Below, piece by piece: positions 37,801-45,570 of a DNA stretch of 64,000 nucleotides. The stretch's first letter is position 1; the number at the start of each line of letters is the position of its first letter. Below the pieces are notes generated by a model. The model did not search any database, was not told the DNA's origin, and was given only the letters and a program-made list of their open reading frames with translations. The DNA comes from Bacteroidales bacterium (GTDB taxonomy: Bacteria; Bacteroidota; Bacteroidia; Bacteroidales; TTA-H9). The position numbers and the translations under genes are program-made. The stretch spans positions 30,039 to 94,038 of the forward strand of contig JAUSOY010000084.1 of NCBI GenBank assembly GCA_030656615.1, read 5' to 3'.

Positions 37801-38060
37801 TCCATCACGCCTTTTCGTAAACCACGAATAATGCTGCCTTTATAAATAGCCGGTGCAATGGAACGTTGTGGGTTTTGCTTCACTTTTCCTTCCCGAACCA
37901 TCCGTCGCCAATACGACATATTATCTACTCTGTTATTATATTCGTGTGATGGATTCTTTAATAAATCATAATCCTTCGTTATGCCATTCTGTGCATCCAC
38001 TGACGAAGAAAATAGAATACTAAGTAAGAGTGGAATAAATAAAAAACCGGTAAAACGCAT
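34839..38060 (-). CDS. Secreted BNR/sialidase-like repeat protein, truncated by an in-frame stop
   Basis: 1073 residues from the ATG at 38060 (the frame opens at 38093). Signal peptide MRFTGFLFIPLLLSILFSSS, then a beta-propeller of BNR/Asp-box type repeats: SVDAGQNWEGS, WSQDNGITWHEV, YSADDGISWSTPL, YSDNEGLTWSSP, DSYDGGNSWED. Two CARDB/Ig-like domains follow at about 525-730 (DVEMSNVGDLIAENVVVTL, GVADPGETIRLLVTIKNTGD), then an MAM-like/jelly-roll module and a PKD-like segment ending LGVDTSVCKSQVLLLDAG. The product lacks the T9SS sorting domain that lies in frame just downstream, so secretion should fail. The enzyme specificity, if any, is unknown. Confidence 0.8.
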   Translation of the reverse strand: MRFTGFLFIPLLLSILFSSSVDAQNGITKDYDLLKNPSHEYNNRVDNMSYWRRMVREGKVKQNPQRSIAPAIYKGSIIRGLRKGVMDSPDVLITGGETTQSENSVFVSPFDNEIIINSNNSSDYPVQVLFGADYFASVDAGQNWEGSIYGAGEDNNGDPSVAVSNNGRMYIGKISASFGQNVAWSQDNGITWHEVEAAALPGSFPNLFDKNHLTIDNSLASPYEGRVYTGWSRFVSNDIDNAQIQLIYSADDGISWSTPLTISQAVNAVSHNQGVNFQTGPTGQLYAVWSIYDNWPGDEAAIGFARSYNGGVGFEPSWRIINNIKGLRYSGTSKDMRMNSFPAMAVDNSFGPFRGRIYVTWSNKGVPGINTGNDIDVYVIYSDNEGLTWSSPIRVNQDAAGNAKQHFLPWICCDAETGTVSMIFYDDRNTSSLQCEVFAADSYDGGNSWEDFRISDVAFTPSPIPGMAASYFGDYLGISAQGRKVYPVWTDNRNGKAQTYMSPYSTSPLPGQAFVVYEANVLNSPIIPGNQFLIYGDSATMDVEMSNVGDLIAENVVVTLRTTSPYIQITDSIENYGNLIAGQSLNLPGAYALKISDTIPDNLKIKFVLKASDGDSVWFSHFYKYSSAPQLVIQSPFIIDSAGNNNGVADPGETIRLLVTIKNTGDFSIQDLNINLQSFSAYVSLIQWQAFVLSLFPGEEQIVFFDMILADTIAYNTLLAFKILASDSKYNWQKMWNTRTGLIYEDWESGGFLKFPWMRTGNVLWEITQNPVYERSFSASSGQPGDSKQSTLTISYEVMTEDSISFYYKTSTEANYDFLEFYIDNQLKGKWSGLRDWKYISYYVPAGQHSFRWKYQKDIFAFAGEDMVWIDYLRLPFFFLPQINAGEDKWVCNSVDSVLMNATAQFQQSVLWTTKGDGHFNNPRILNPAYFPGQNDRSNGEVKLNLKASNALASVTDTMLLHFVQPPVSPQAMQAIPDTYCADRTESIQLIAQVSETDTLLWYSSDYVQIPGQGSPLAIEPFVQSDWIYAVAKNSCGFSSFDSLYIHVNPLPSINLGVDTSVCKSQVLLLDAG

Positions 38061-38109
38061 GATTGATGGGTATTTACTGTAAAAGTAGTACAATCAAACG
38101 TTTTACCGG
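38047..38109 (-). promoter_or_regulatory. 11-bp inverted repeat embracing the start codon
   Basis: CCGGTAAAACG at 38047-38057 (codons 2-5 of the BNR gene) and CGTTTTACCGG at 38099-38109 are perfect inverted copies 41 bases apart. If transcribed from beyond 38109 the message could fold with the start codon at the base of the loop. If transcription starts inside, the outer arm would lie in the promoter. Function is inferred. Confidence 0.35.
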
Positions 38110-38132
38110 CCACGAGTCTATCAGAAAAAAGG

Positions 38133-40166
38133 CTACATTTTGATAGTTTTTATAAACCGTATGCTATTTCCAGTCTGAATTTTTATGATATAAATTCCTG
38201 AAGGCAGATTGCTAATTCCTTCCGATGATGTAAAATTCCGTTGATGATGGCCTGCGCTGAAGACAGAATTTTCGAGTTGCATTTTGCGCTGCCCCTGCAT
38301 ATTGAAAACTTCAACGGTTACATTTTCTGCTTTGTTTAAATGGAAATTGAACTGCAAGCGATCCTTCCACGGATTGGGGCTGAGCTGAACATATGACAAT
38401 TCCAGATTCTCGATACCAACCCCTGACATAACTTCAAAACGGACACCAATTGAATCACGAAGAAGGTCTGGGTCGTTTGAATTAATATACAAGGTACCAT
38501 TATATACCCCGGGAAGCAGCATTGATGCATTAAGATTCAGCTGAACCGTTTGCGAACCACCAACGATAATTGTTCCCGAAGCCGGGGCCGCCGACATCCA
38601 TGATGAAGATGCCAGATCGGTTTCAATCGTGTATATCAAACCAGCAAAACCGGTATTCTGAATCTGAAGGGGAATATGTAAGGTAGTACCGGCAATAGCG
38701 CTCGTATCAATCGAATGAATACTGCATAGCATATGAGGGTGAATACCAGCACCTATTGTGAACACATGAGGATCCGGAGCTCCAATATATGGATGGTTCA
38801 TGTGTCTTCCTGACGAATCGGCCGTACTTATGTAATATTTAAGCTGTGAACCTTGTGCCTGGCGAGGTATGCTTCCTTTAAAAATATACCCACTTTCGCG
38901 GGCCAAAGGAACCCATTGATAAGCCCCACTACCAATTTTATAGTAAATACGGGTCGAATCAGGATTTACGCCCGATTTGGAAATATCAACGATGGTTGCT
39001 TCCACCAAATAATCTTCGTCGGCAGGACGGCTGCCAAATATCGGCATATGTTTTACATACAACATTCCTTTATCTGCAATTTCATGAGTTCTGCAATGAA
39101 GAGCATCTGTAGATACCCAAGGGGTGGAAGCATTCTGATAAAATCCTATTACTTCATAACCGGGCATGGCATTCTGATAAGCTGCTATGGCCGCAGCATC
39201 GTAGGAAGAGCCGGTAATAGGAACACATACTTTATTTTTCAGAATAAACGAATTGGTATATGGCTGATCATTGGGTGTATTAACCCTTACAACCTGAAAA
39301 GGGTATCCATAAGAACAATTCGTTGCTTGCCAGAATGCGGCAGCGGCTTCTATTTCACTATATTGAGGATGTGTTGATGGAACCTGGCGCACCAAAATTT
39401 TATCAACATCAAGAAATTTCGCCCAACAATCAATATGGTCTATATATGTTCCATTGGGATCGGGACGCACATAATAATTTTGTACACCCAGATAATCGTT
39501 TGCTTTTTGCGCAATTTGTGCCGCTGATTGCGAAGGGTTTTCGATATACACTAAATCGGTGCTGGAAGCAATTCCCATTCCATCGCACATATAATTACCG
39601 CCGGTATGTATTATATTCATTCCGAAAAGGGGTACACTCATAAACTCAGCCACTTTCACAGGAATTTCATCATCATTTGGCCGGGGTCTATTATATGGAA
39701 AGTCAACAATACTAACAGTGTATGAGCTATCCAGTATAAACCATGGGCCGTAGTCGCGGGTCCAGTATCGGTCTGTCAATGCGATAAGAAAATCACAATT
39801 GCTCATATTAACGCCAGCACTTTGATACTGATTGGTAACTAACGTTTGTTCACTGCTATTTTTTACAATGGTTGTAACTTTCGCGTCCTCCGACATTTCC
39901 ACAATTAACGACATTGGAATTCCGAATGGGTAACGAACCAGTACACCGTCGTTATAATTAAATTCAGCAATATTGACAACTGCAGGAACAGGAGGATCCG
40001 TCGGCGTGAAGCTCTTTCCAATTTCATCAAGCCTGAGCATTTCTTCAGGTGTGAGCCAATGCGTTAGTAAGGGGTGATTTTCCCGCAAGGGTTCCTGAGA
40101 CTGAACTGGCGAAAGAAAACGGGCCAGAAGCATCATCAGAAAAAAGGAACGTAAAAAGATTTTCAT
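38133..40166 (-). CDS. Secreted peptidylarginine deiminase (PPAD-like) with T9SS sorting domain
   Basis: 677 residues. Signal peptide 1-23 (FLRSFFLMMLLARFLSPVQS), a deiminase pentein domain at about 60-465, an Ig-like domain to about 580, and a T9SS type A C-terminal domain (LSPNPWKDRLQFNFHL, VEVFNMQGQRKMQLEN, LPSGIYIIKIQTG, FIKTIKM). The residues corresponding to the catalytic set of Porphyromonas gingivalis PPAD are present with the same spacing: D138 (TRDYGPW), H244 and D246 (HIDCWAK), N306 and C358 (DALHCRTHEI). R160 and R162 (YNRPRPNDD) match the pair that holds a C-terminal carboxylate. It would convert C-terminal arginine of peptides to citrulline and release ammonia outside the cell. 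General databases often label such proteins agmatine deiminase. A promoter lies at 40233-40263. Confidence 0.88.
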   Translation of the reverse strand: MKIFLRSFFLMMLLARFLSPVQSQEPLRENHPLLTHWLTPEEMLRLDEIGKSFTPTDPPVPAVVNIAEFNYNDGVLVRYPFGIPMSLIVEMSEDAKVTTIVKNSSEQTLVTNQYQSAGVNMSNCDFLIALTDRYWTRDYGPWFILDSSYTVSIVDFPYNRPRPNDDEIPVKVAEFMSVPLFGMNIIHTGGNYMCDGMGIASSTDLVYIENPSQSAAQIAQKANDYLGVQNYYVRPDPNGTYIDHIDCWAKFLDVDKILVRQVPSTHPQYSEIEAAAAFWQATNCSYGYPFQVVRVNTPNDQPYTNSFILKNKVCVPITGSSYDAAAIAAYQNAMPGYEVIGFYQNASTPWVSTDALHCRTHEIADKGMLYVKHMPIFGSRPADEDYLVEATIVDISKSGVNPDSTRIYYKIGSGAYQWVPLARESGYIFKGSIPRQAQGSQLKYYISTADSSGRHMNHPYIGAPDPHVFTIGAGIHPHMLCSIHSIDTSAIAGTTLHIPLQIQNTGFAGLIYTIETDLASSSWMSAAPASGTIIVGGSQTVQLNLNASMLLPGVYNGTLYINSNDPDLLRDSIGVRFEVMSGVGIENLELSYVQLSPNPWKDRLQFNFHLNKAENVTVEVFNMQGQRKMQLENSVFSAGHHQRNFTSSEGISNLPSGIYIIKIQTGNSIRFIKTIKM

Positions 40167-40232
40167 GTTAAAGTATTTGAATTAAGGAATTTGCTAAATG
40201 AATTCTCATTCATTATCAGGCCAGTAAACCCA

Positions 40233-40263
40233 CAAAGATATGCGAATGCATTTTTTACTGCAA
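40233..40263 (-). promoter_or_regulatory. Promoter of the PPAD-like gene
   Basis: Minus strand TTG (40263-40261), 20 bases, then TATCTTTG (40240-40233). The 5' leader would be about 60 bases. A separate -7 element for the divergent gene is at 40433. Confidence 0.7.
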
Positions 40264-40432
40264 TATTCAAATCACATCCTCATCATAAAATGCAAATAAT
40301 TTCGTTCTATTGGTCTGAATGTAAAACCAATATCATTAATTAAAAAAAATATTGAATACGATATCCCATTGAAAATGAACAGGCTGTTTCATTATTTTTT
40401 AGAAAATGCCGACTTATCATTGGGCTTATGAT

Positions 40433-40440
40433 TATTTTTG
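40433..40440 (+). promoter_or_regulatory. -7 element before the lytic transglycosylase gene
   Basis: TATTTTTG matches TAnnTTTG. It shows that a TTG start at 40438 is unlikely and supports the ATG at 40471. Confidence 0.6.
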
Positions 40441-40470
40441 CGGAAATGTACGTCTAACTCTGGTATCAGT

Positions 40471-42219
40471 ATGATTTCAAAACGAACACTTATTTTATTC
40501 TTTACGATAACTCTTTATTCGGGAATGGGGATTTTTGCACAAGAAGATTCTATTCCCATCCCTGATTCCGTTCAAAGTTTTATAGGCTTACAAAAACCGA
40601 AAGGTATATATAATCAGGAACTTTTAAAAGACTCGCCTATTATTCAAATGATTGATAGTCTGGCAGGTATTAAATTTTTTCAGGATAATTATTTTGAGGA
40701 AGCTTCAATAGCCCCAACGTATCGTATGCCCATGGATGCTATTCCCGTTTTCGCTGATTCGGTATATGAGGCGCGTTTAAAAAGACTGGATGCTCAAACG
40801 CCCATTTATCTAATGTATAACAACCATGTCCGGGATTTTATCGATTTGTACGCAGTAAGAAAACGAGCTCTTACAATTCGTGTACTGGGACTTTCACACA
40901 TATATTTTCCGCTTTTTGAAGAAATGCTCGATAAGTATAATCTTCCACTGGAGTTAAAATATCTCGCTGTTGTGGAATCGGCACTAAACCCAACTGCCGG
41001 TTCACGGATGGGAGCAAAAGGATTATGGCAATTTATGTATGGTACCGGAAAAGTATATGGACTGGGTGTTAACTCCGTTGTTGATGACCGTTTCGACCCA
41101 TACATGGCTACCGACGCCGCATGTCGTCATTTACGCGATCTTTATGATATTTATGGCGACTGGAGCCTTGTTTTAGCAGCCTATAATTCCGGTGCCGGAA
41201 ATGTAAACAAAGCGATACGCAGGGCAGGAGGTGTAAAAAATTATTGGGCTATTTGGCCATTTTTACCACGCGAAACACGGGGCTATGTACCTGCTTTCAT
41301 CGCAGTTACCTATGTTATGAGCTATGCTCCTGAGCATAACCTTTATCCGCTGCACCCCGGAATACTGTATAGCGGCATAGATACAGTACAGGTTAAAGAA
41401 GTTTTAAGTCTGGAGCAAATCAATGAAATGCTCGGAATTCCTCTCGAAGATCTTAAATTTCTAAATCCTGCGTTTAAACTGGGAATAATTCCCGCCAGTA
41501 AAGAAAAAAAATATTCCCTGCGCCTCCCCCGGGAAAGTATCGGTGATTTCGTCAATAACGAAACCGCACTTTACAATTACAAAACCCAAAAAGGTCTCGA
41601 AAGAGAAATAATTCTTAAACGCATCAGTAAAGTAAAAGACCAGACTGTTCATATTGTAAAACGGGGAGAAACCCTCGGAGGCATTGCAAATAAATACAGA
41701 GTTAGTGTTAATGATATTAAGAAATGGAACAATCTCAAAAAAAACTCCCTTCGTATCAAACAAAAACTTGTAATTTTTCCGGGAGGCAATGCTCCGGATT
41801 CAAAAGATGAACCAAAAGAAACAATCGCCAAAACCGAAAAAACGAAAAACGGAAATCCTTCCTCAAAATCTGAATCATCGACTAAATATTACAGCGTTGA
41901 AAGTGGTGATAACCTGAACCAAATTGCTAAAAACTTTAATTGTTCTATTGACGACTTAAAGAAATGGAACAATCTTGATTCGGATGTAATCAACATACGT
42001 CAAAAATTATTAGTTCAGGCCCCTGAAAATGAAAAATCTTCTGCTGAACCTCAAAAATCTAAACTAAAATATTATACTGTAAAAGATGGCGATACCCTTT
42101 GGGAAATTGCCCAACATTATGAGGGCGTTACGGTAGAACAAATTAAAGAATGGAATAATATCCGACGCCCAAGTCAATTAAGAGTCGGACAAAAATTAAA
42201 AGTTTACGATAGTAACTAA
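40471..42219 (+). CDS. Lytic transglycosylase with three LysM domains (MltD-like)
   Basis: 582 residues, with a signal peptide (about 1-24, TLILFFTITLYSGMGIFAQ). An SLT family 1 domain spans about 140-280, with the catalytic Glu in VVESALNPTAGSRMGAKGLW, then LAAYNSGAGNV. Three LysM peptidoglycan-binding domains follow, each with a KxGETL/SGDNL/DGDTL start and an IKKWNNL or IKEWNNI core. It cleaves peptidoglycan between MurNAc and GlcNAc to form 1,6-anhydro ends, in the periplasm or at the outer membrane. The DUF4837 gene starts 11 bases later; I recall this pairing as common in the phylum. Confidence 0.93.
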   Translation: MISKRTLILFFTITLYSGMGIFAQEDSIPIPDSVQSFIGLQKPKGIYNQELLKDSPIIQMIDSLAGIKFFQDNYFEEASIAPTYRMPMDAIPVFADSVYEARLKRLDAQTPIYLMYNNHVRDFIDLYAVRKRALTIRVLGLSHIYFPLFEEMLDKYNLPLELKYLAVVESALNPTAGSRMGAKGLWQFMYGTGKVYGLGVNSVVDDRFDPYMATDAACRHLRDLYDIYGDWSLVLAAYNSGAGNVNKAIRRAGGVKNYWAIWPFLPRETRGYVPAFIAVTYVMSYAPEHNLYPLHPGILYSGIDTVQVKEVLSLEQINEMLGIPLEDLKFLNPAFKLGIIPASKEKKYSLRLPRESIGDFVNNETALYNYKTQKGLEREIILKRISKVKDQTVHIVKRGETLGGIANKYRVSVNDIKKWNNLKKNSLRIKQKLVIFPGGNAPDSKDEPKETIAKTEKTKNGNPSSKSESSTKYYSVESGDNLNQIAKNFNCSIDDLKKWNNLDSDVINIRQKLLVQAPENEKSSAEPQKSKLKYYTVKDGDTLWEIAQHYEGVTVEQIKEWNNIRRPSQLRVGQKLKVYDSN

Positions 42220-42230
42220 AAACACCTATT

Positions 42231-43256
42231 ATGAAAAAATATTTTTTGTTTGTTTTTGCTATTCCACTACTATTTATCTCTTCCTGTAAAGAGGGCGGTG
42301 CAGGAATTCAATTGTCAACCGGCGCAACCTGTGAAGTGATGGTTGTAACCGATGGACCCGATTCATGGAAAGGCCAACTGGGTGATACCATTCGTCAATT
42401 ATTCGGTCAGCCCATCGCCGGACTTCCAATGCCTGAAGCATTAATGGATCCCATGCATGCGCCCTACAAGGTTTTCAACGATAACGATATGTTTCGAAGG
42501 CATCATAATATTCTTATTGTCCAGATTGACCCAAAACAGGAAAAGCCCTACATCGATTCTAAAAAAGACCAGTGGGCTAGTCCTCAACAGGTATTCCGCT
42601 TTATTGCTTCTTCCGATACAGCGATGTTTCGTTTGCTTTCGACTTATTTTAAATCGATTTATACACTCTTCAGAGAAACAGAAATTAAACGTACTCAAAA
42701 TACTTTCAAGCGTTCAACCGATCAAGAAGCCATCGATGCACTCCGTAGTGAGTTTGGAATTGAAATGACCATACCTGGCGGATTTATTATTGCCAAGAAA
42801 GCCCATAATTTTTTATGGCTCCGTCAATCCATTCATCGCAGCAAACAAGATACCGAACTGGGATTTGTTTTCTATTCAGTTCCTTATACCGATACCGCAA
42901 ATTTTAGTCCATCAGCCATGATTTTACGCAGAGATACGATTGTTGGCCGTTTCATTCCTGGTCCTACAGATGGTTCTTATATGACCACATCCAAAGAATA
43001 TGAACCACCCATATTTACGCGTTCTGATAAATTTATGACAGGATTCGTTGTGGAAACCAAAGGCTTATGGAAAGTAGTGAATGATTTCATGGGTGGCCCA
43101 TTTGTTTCCTATTCGTATGTTGACCCAAAAAACAACCGCCTGGTAACCGCTGAAGGATATTTATACGGTCCCGGAACAGAACAACGTAAGTTTATGATAC
43201 AACTCGAATCACTGCTTAAAACCATACAGTTTTACACGCCAGAAAACAAGGAATAA
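42231..43256 (+). CDS. DUF4837 family lipoprotein
   Basis: 341 residues. Signal peptide and lipobox FVFAIPLLFISSCKE put the mature Cys at about 20. The body matches DUF4837 (GATCEVMVVTDGPDSWKG, GDTIRQLFGQPIAGLPMPE, HHNILIVQI, RDTIVGRFIPGPTDGSYMTT). No catalytic motif is seen and the role is unknown. Its fixed position after a LysM lytic transglycosylase suggests peptidoglycan or envelope work. Confidence 0.85.
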   Translation: MKKYFLFVFAIPLLFISSCKEGGAGIQLSTGATCEVMVVTDGPDSWKGQLGDTIRQLFGQPIAGLPMPEALMDPMHAPYKVFNDNDMFRRHHNILIVQIDPKQEKPYIDSKKDQWASPQQVFRFIASSDTAMFRLLSTYFKSIYTLFRETEIKRTQNTFKRSTDQEAIDALRSEFGIEMTIPGGFIIAKKAHNFLWLRQSIHRSKQDTELGFVFYSVPYTDTANFSPSAMILRRDTIVGRFIPGPTDGSYMTTSKEYEPPIFTRSDKFMTGFVVETKGLWKVVNDFMGGPFVSYSYVDPKNNRLVTAEGYLYGPGTEQRKFMIQLESLLKTIQFYTPENKE

Positions 43257-43280
43257 TTATATAATATATTGATATTGAAG

Positions 43281-45431
43281 ATGAAAAAGAATATTCTTAT
43301 AATCCTTTTGATAATGGCCGGAAATCTGGCCATTTTCAATGTACAGGCTCAGGACAAATTTTTTACGCCCGCCGATGCGGCCTACCAAAATCCATCCCTG
43401 TTTCCTCGTGGACTTCAAAATCTGCAATGGATTCCTGAAAGCAATGCCTTTACGTGGGTCTCAGGAAATGCCCTGTTAAAATCTGATGTTAAATCAAAAA
43501 AGACAGATACACTGCTTAAAGTTTCAATCCTTAATGCACTTCTGATACAGCACAATCAAAAAGCATCCAAGTCTTTTCCTTCCATACAATGGCAAAATCA
43601 AAACCTATTTACTTTTACCAAAGGCAACACCATTTTTAGCTTTAACATTAAAAATAATTCATTAGAGAAAGGTAATTCATATCCGGAAGATGCTCAAAAC
43701 ACAGATATGGATCGTAAAACCCTGAGAACTGCCTATACAGTTGATAACAACCTGTTCATTGCCAGTGCCGGGGAACAAATTCGTATTTCTGATGAAAAAA
43801 ATCCAGGAATACTCTATGGTTCTGAAAGAGTACACCGCAACGAATTCGGTATTAGTAAAGGCACCTTTTGGTCGTCCGATGCAACAAAACTCGCATTTTA
43901 TAGAATGGATGAAACAATGGTTACCGAATATCCCATGGTTGATATTACAAATCGTCCTGCCCAGGTTAAGAACACCAAATATCCTATGGCCGGAATGAAA
44001 ATTCATGAAATTAGTCTGAGTATTTACAATTTGGTTGAAAAAACAATAATTTATATTCAAACCAATACAGATGAAGAACACTATATCACCAATGTAAGTT
44101 GGGATCCCAACGGAAAATATATTTATGCAGGAATTTTAAATCGCGGACAAAATCATCTGAAAGTCAATAAATATGACGCGATAAACGGCACCTTCATAAA
44201 AACGCTTTTCGAAGAAAAAAATGAACGCTATGTAGAACCCGAAAATGATTTGTTCTTTCATAGTACTCTTAAAAATCAATTTATCTGGCAAAGCGAAAGA
44301 GACGGACATAATCATCTGTATTTGTATGATACCGAAGGAAATCTTATCAAACAATTAAGTAAAGGTCCTTGGGTGGTCAAAGACATTCTTGGTTTGGATT
44401 CAAAAGGTAAATATTTGTATATCAGCGCAAATAAAGAAAGTTTAATCGGAAACAGTATTTATTCCATTGAAATCAACAGTGGGAAAATGACTCTTCTTAC
44501 AAATGAACATGGAAGTCACTCCGCAATATTTACTGAATCAGGCGAATATTTTATCGATTCATACTCCAACACAGAAATTGCACGTATTACAAATCTCAAA
44601 AAGACTGATGGTAAAACAATTCGGGTTCTCCAGGAAAATAAAGACCCTTTACAGGATTATACACTCGGTAAAACACGTGTTTTTAAAATTAAAAATCATG
44701 ATACGCTTGATTTATATTGCAGGATGATCACCCCTGTTCATTTTGATTCTACTTTAAAATATCCTGTAATTGTTTATGTATATGGAGGTCCTCACAGTCA
44801 GCTGGTAACCGATTCGTGGTTAGCCGGCGGTGGTATTTATCTGAATTATCTGGCCCAGCAAGGATATATTGTATTTACCCTTGATAACAGAGGTACAACT
44901 TACCGGGGCTTTGATTTCGAAAGTATTATTCACCGCAATGTTGGGGCAGCAGAAATGGAAGACCAAATGTGTGGTATTCAATATTTACAGTCACTCCCAT
45001 ACGTTGATGCATCACGTATTGGTCTTGATGGATGGAGTTATGGAGGATTTATGACAGTAAATCTCATGCTGAGTCATCCGGGTATTTTTAAATCAGCGAC
45101 TGCCGGCGGACCTGTTACTGATTGGAAATATTATGAAGCGATGTATGGCGAGCGCTATATGGATACTCCGGAAGAAAATCCAGAAGGCTATAAAAATGCC
45201 AGCCTGCTCGAGAAAACATCTTTACTCCAGGATCATCTTCAAATAATCCATTGTACCACAGATCCTGTAGTCGTTTTTCAACAATCAGAAGATTTGATTC
45301 AACATTTTATTAAAAGTGATAAACTGGTCGATTTCTTTATATATCCCGGCCACGAACACAACGTAAGAGGACCAGACCGAGCTCACTTAATTAAAAAAAT
45401 ATTAAGCTTTCACGAAAGGTACCTCAAATAA
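43281..45431 (+). CDS. S9 family dipeptidyl peptidase IV-like serine peptidase
   Basis: 716 residues from the ATG at 43281; a TTG at 43269 is less likely. Signal peptide MKKNILIILLIMAGNLAIF ends near VQAQ. The N-terminal beta-propeller (DPPIV_N) spans about 60-490 and includes the substrate-amine Glu-Glu region of the family (DEKNPGILYGSERVHRNEFG). The alpha/beta hydrolase domain has the nucleophile elbow GWSYGGF, Asp in TTDPVVVFQQ and His in YPGHEHNV. It should remove N-terminal Xaa-Pro dipeptides in the periplasm or outside the cell. A terminator follows 3 bases after the stop. Confidence 0.92.
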   Translation: MKKNILIILLIMAGNLAIFNVQAQDKFFTPADAAYQNPSLFPRGLQNLQWIPESNAFTWVSGNALLKSDVKSKKTDTLLKVSILNALLIQHNQKASKSFPSIQWQNQNLFTFTKGNTIFSFNIKNNSLEKGNSYPEDAQNTDMDRKTLRTAYTVDNNLFIASAGEQIRISDEKNPGILYGSERVHRNEFGISKGTFWSSDATKLAFYRMDETMVTEYPMVDITNRPAQVKNTKYPMAGMKIHEISLSIYNLVEKTIIYIQTNTDEEHYITNVSWDPNGKYIYAGILNRGQNHLKVNKYDAINGTFIKTLFEEKNERYVEPENDLFFHSTLKNQFIWQSERDGHNHLYLYDTEGNLIKQLSKGPWVVKDILGLDSKGKYLYISANKESLIGNSIYSIEINSGKMTLLTNEHGSHSAIFTESGEYFIDSYSNTEIARITNLKKTDGKTIRVLQENKDPLQDYTLGKTRVFKIKNHDTLDLYCRMITPVHFDSTLKYPVIVYVYGGPHSQLVTDSWLAGGGIYLNYLAQQGYIVFTLDNRGTTYRGFDFESIIHRNVGAAEMEDQMCGIQYLQSLPYVDASRIGLDGWSYGGFMTVNLMLSHPGIFKSATAGGPVTDWKYYEAMYGERYMDTPEENPEGYKNASLLEKTSLLQDHLQIIHCTTDPVVVFQQSEDLIQHFIKSDKLVDFFIYPGHEHNVRGPDRAHLIKKILSFHERYLK

Positions 45432-45434
45432 AAC

Positions 45435-45462
45435 AAAAAACCGCCAAAATGGCGGTTTTTTT
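45435..45462. terminator. Bidirectional terminator between the S9 peptidase and tRNA-Thr
   Basis: Stem CCGCC/GGCGG extended by A6 pairing with T7, loop AAAAT. A and T runs flank the core on both sides, so it works in both directions. Confidence 0.85.
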
Positions 45463-45465
45463 ATG

Positions 45466-45538
45466 AGCCTCCTAGGGGACTTGAACCCCTGACCTGTTCA
45501 TTACGAGTGAACTGCTCTACCAACTGAGCTAAAGAGGC
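45466..45538 (-). tRNA. tRNA-Thr (CGU)
   Basis: 73 nt cloverleaf. Acceptor GCCTCTT/AGGAGGC, D arm GCTC..GAGC, anticodon arm GTTCA-CTCGTAA-TGAAC with anticodon CGT, T arm AGGGG-TTCAAGT-CCCCT, discriminator T. The 3' CCA is not encoded. Promoter word TATATTTG is at 45553-45560. Confidence 0.96.
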
Positions 45539-45552
45539 ACTCTAAAGAGCGG

Positions 45553-45560
45553 CAAATATA
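45553..45560 (-). promoter_or_regulatory. tRNA-Thr -7 promoter element
   Basis: On the minus strand TATATTTG, the same word as before tRNA-Phe. It ends 15 bases from the mature 5' end, in the 3' flank of nadA. The -33 element would lie inside the nadA coding region. Confidence 0.65.
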
Positions 45561-45570
45561 CAAAAGCTCT

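Noticed and set aside
39399..39407. TTATCAACA in the PPAD-like gene as a DnaA box
   Set aside because: A single copy inside a coding region with no cluster; expected by chance in AT-rich DNA.
44674..44679. CACGTG palindrome in the S9 peptidase gene as a possible parS
   Set aside because: The flanks are AAA on the left and TTT on the right, the reverse of the parS pattern.
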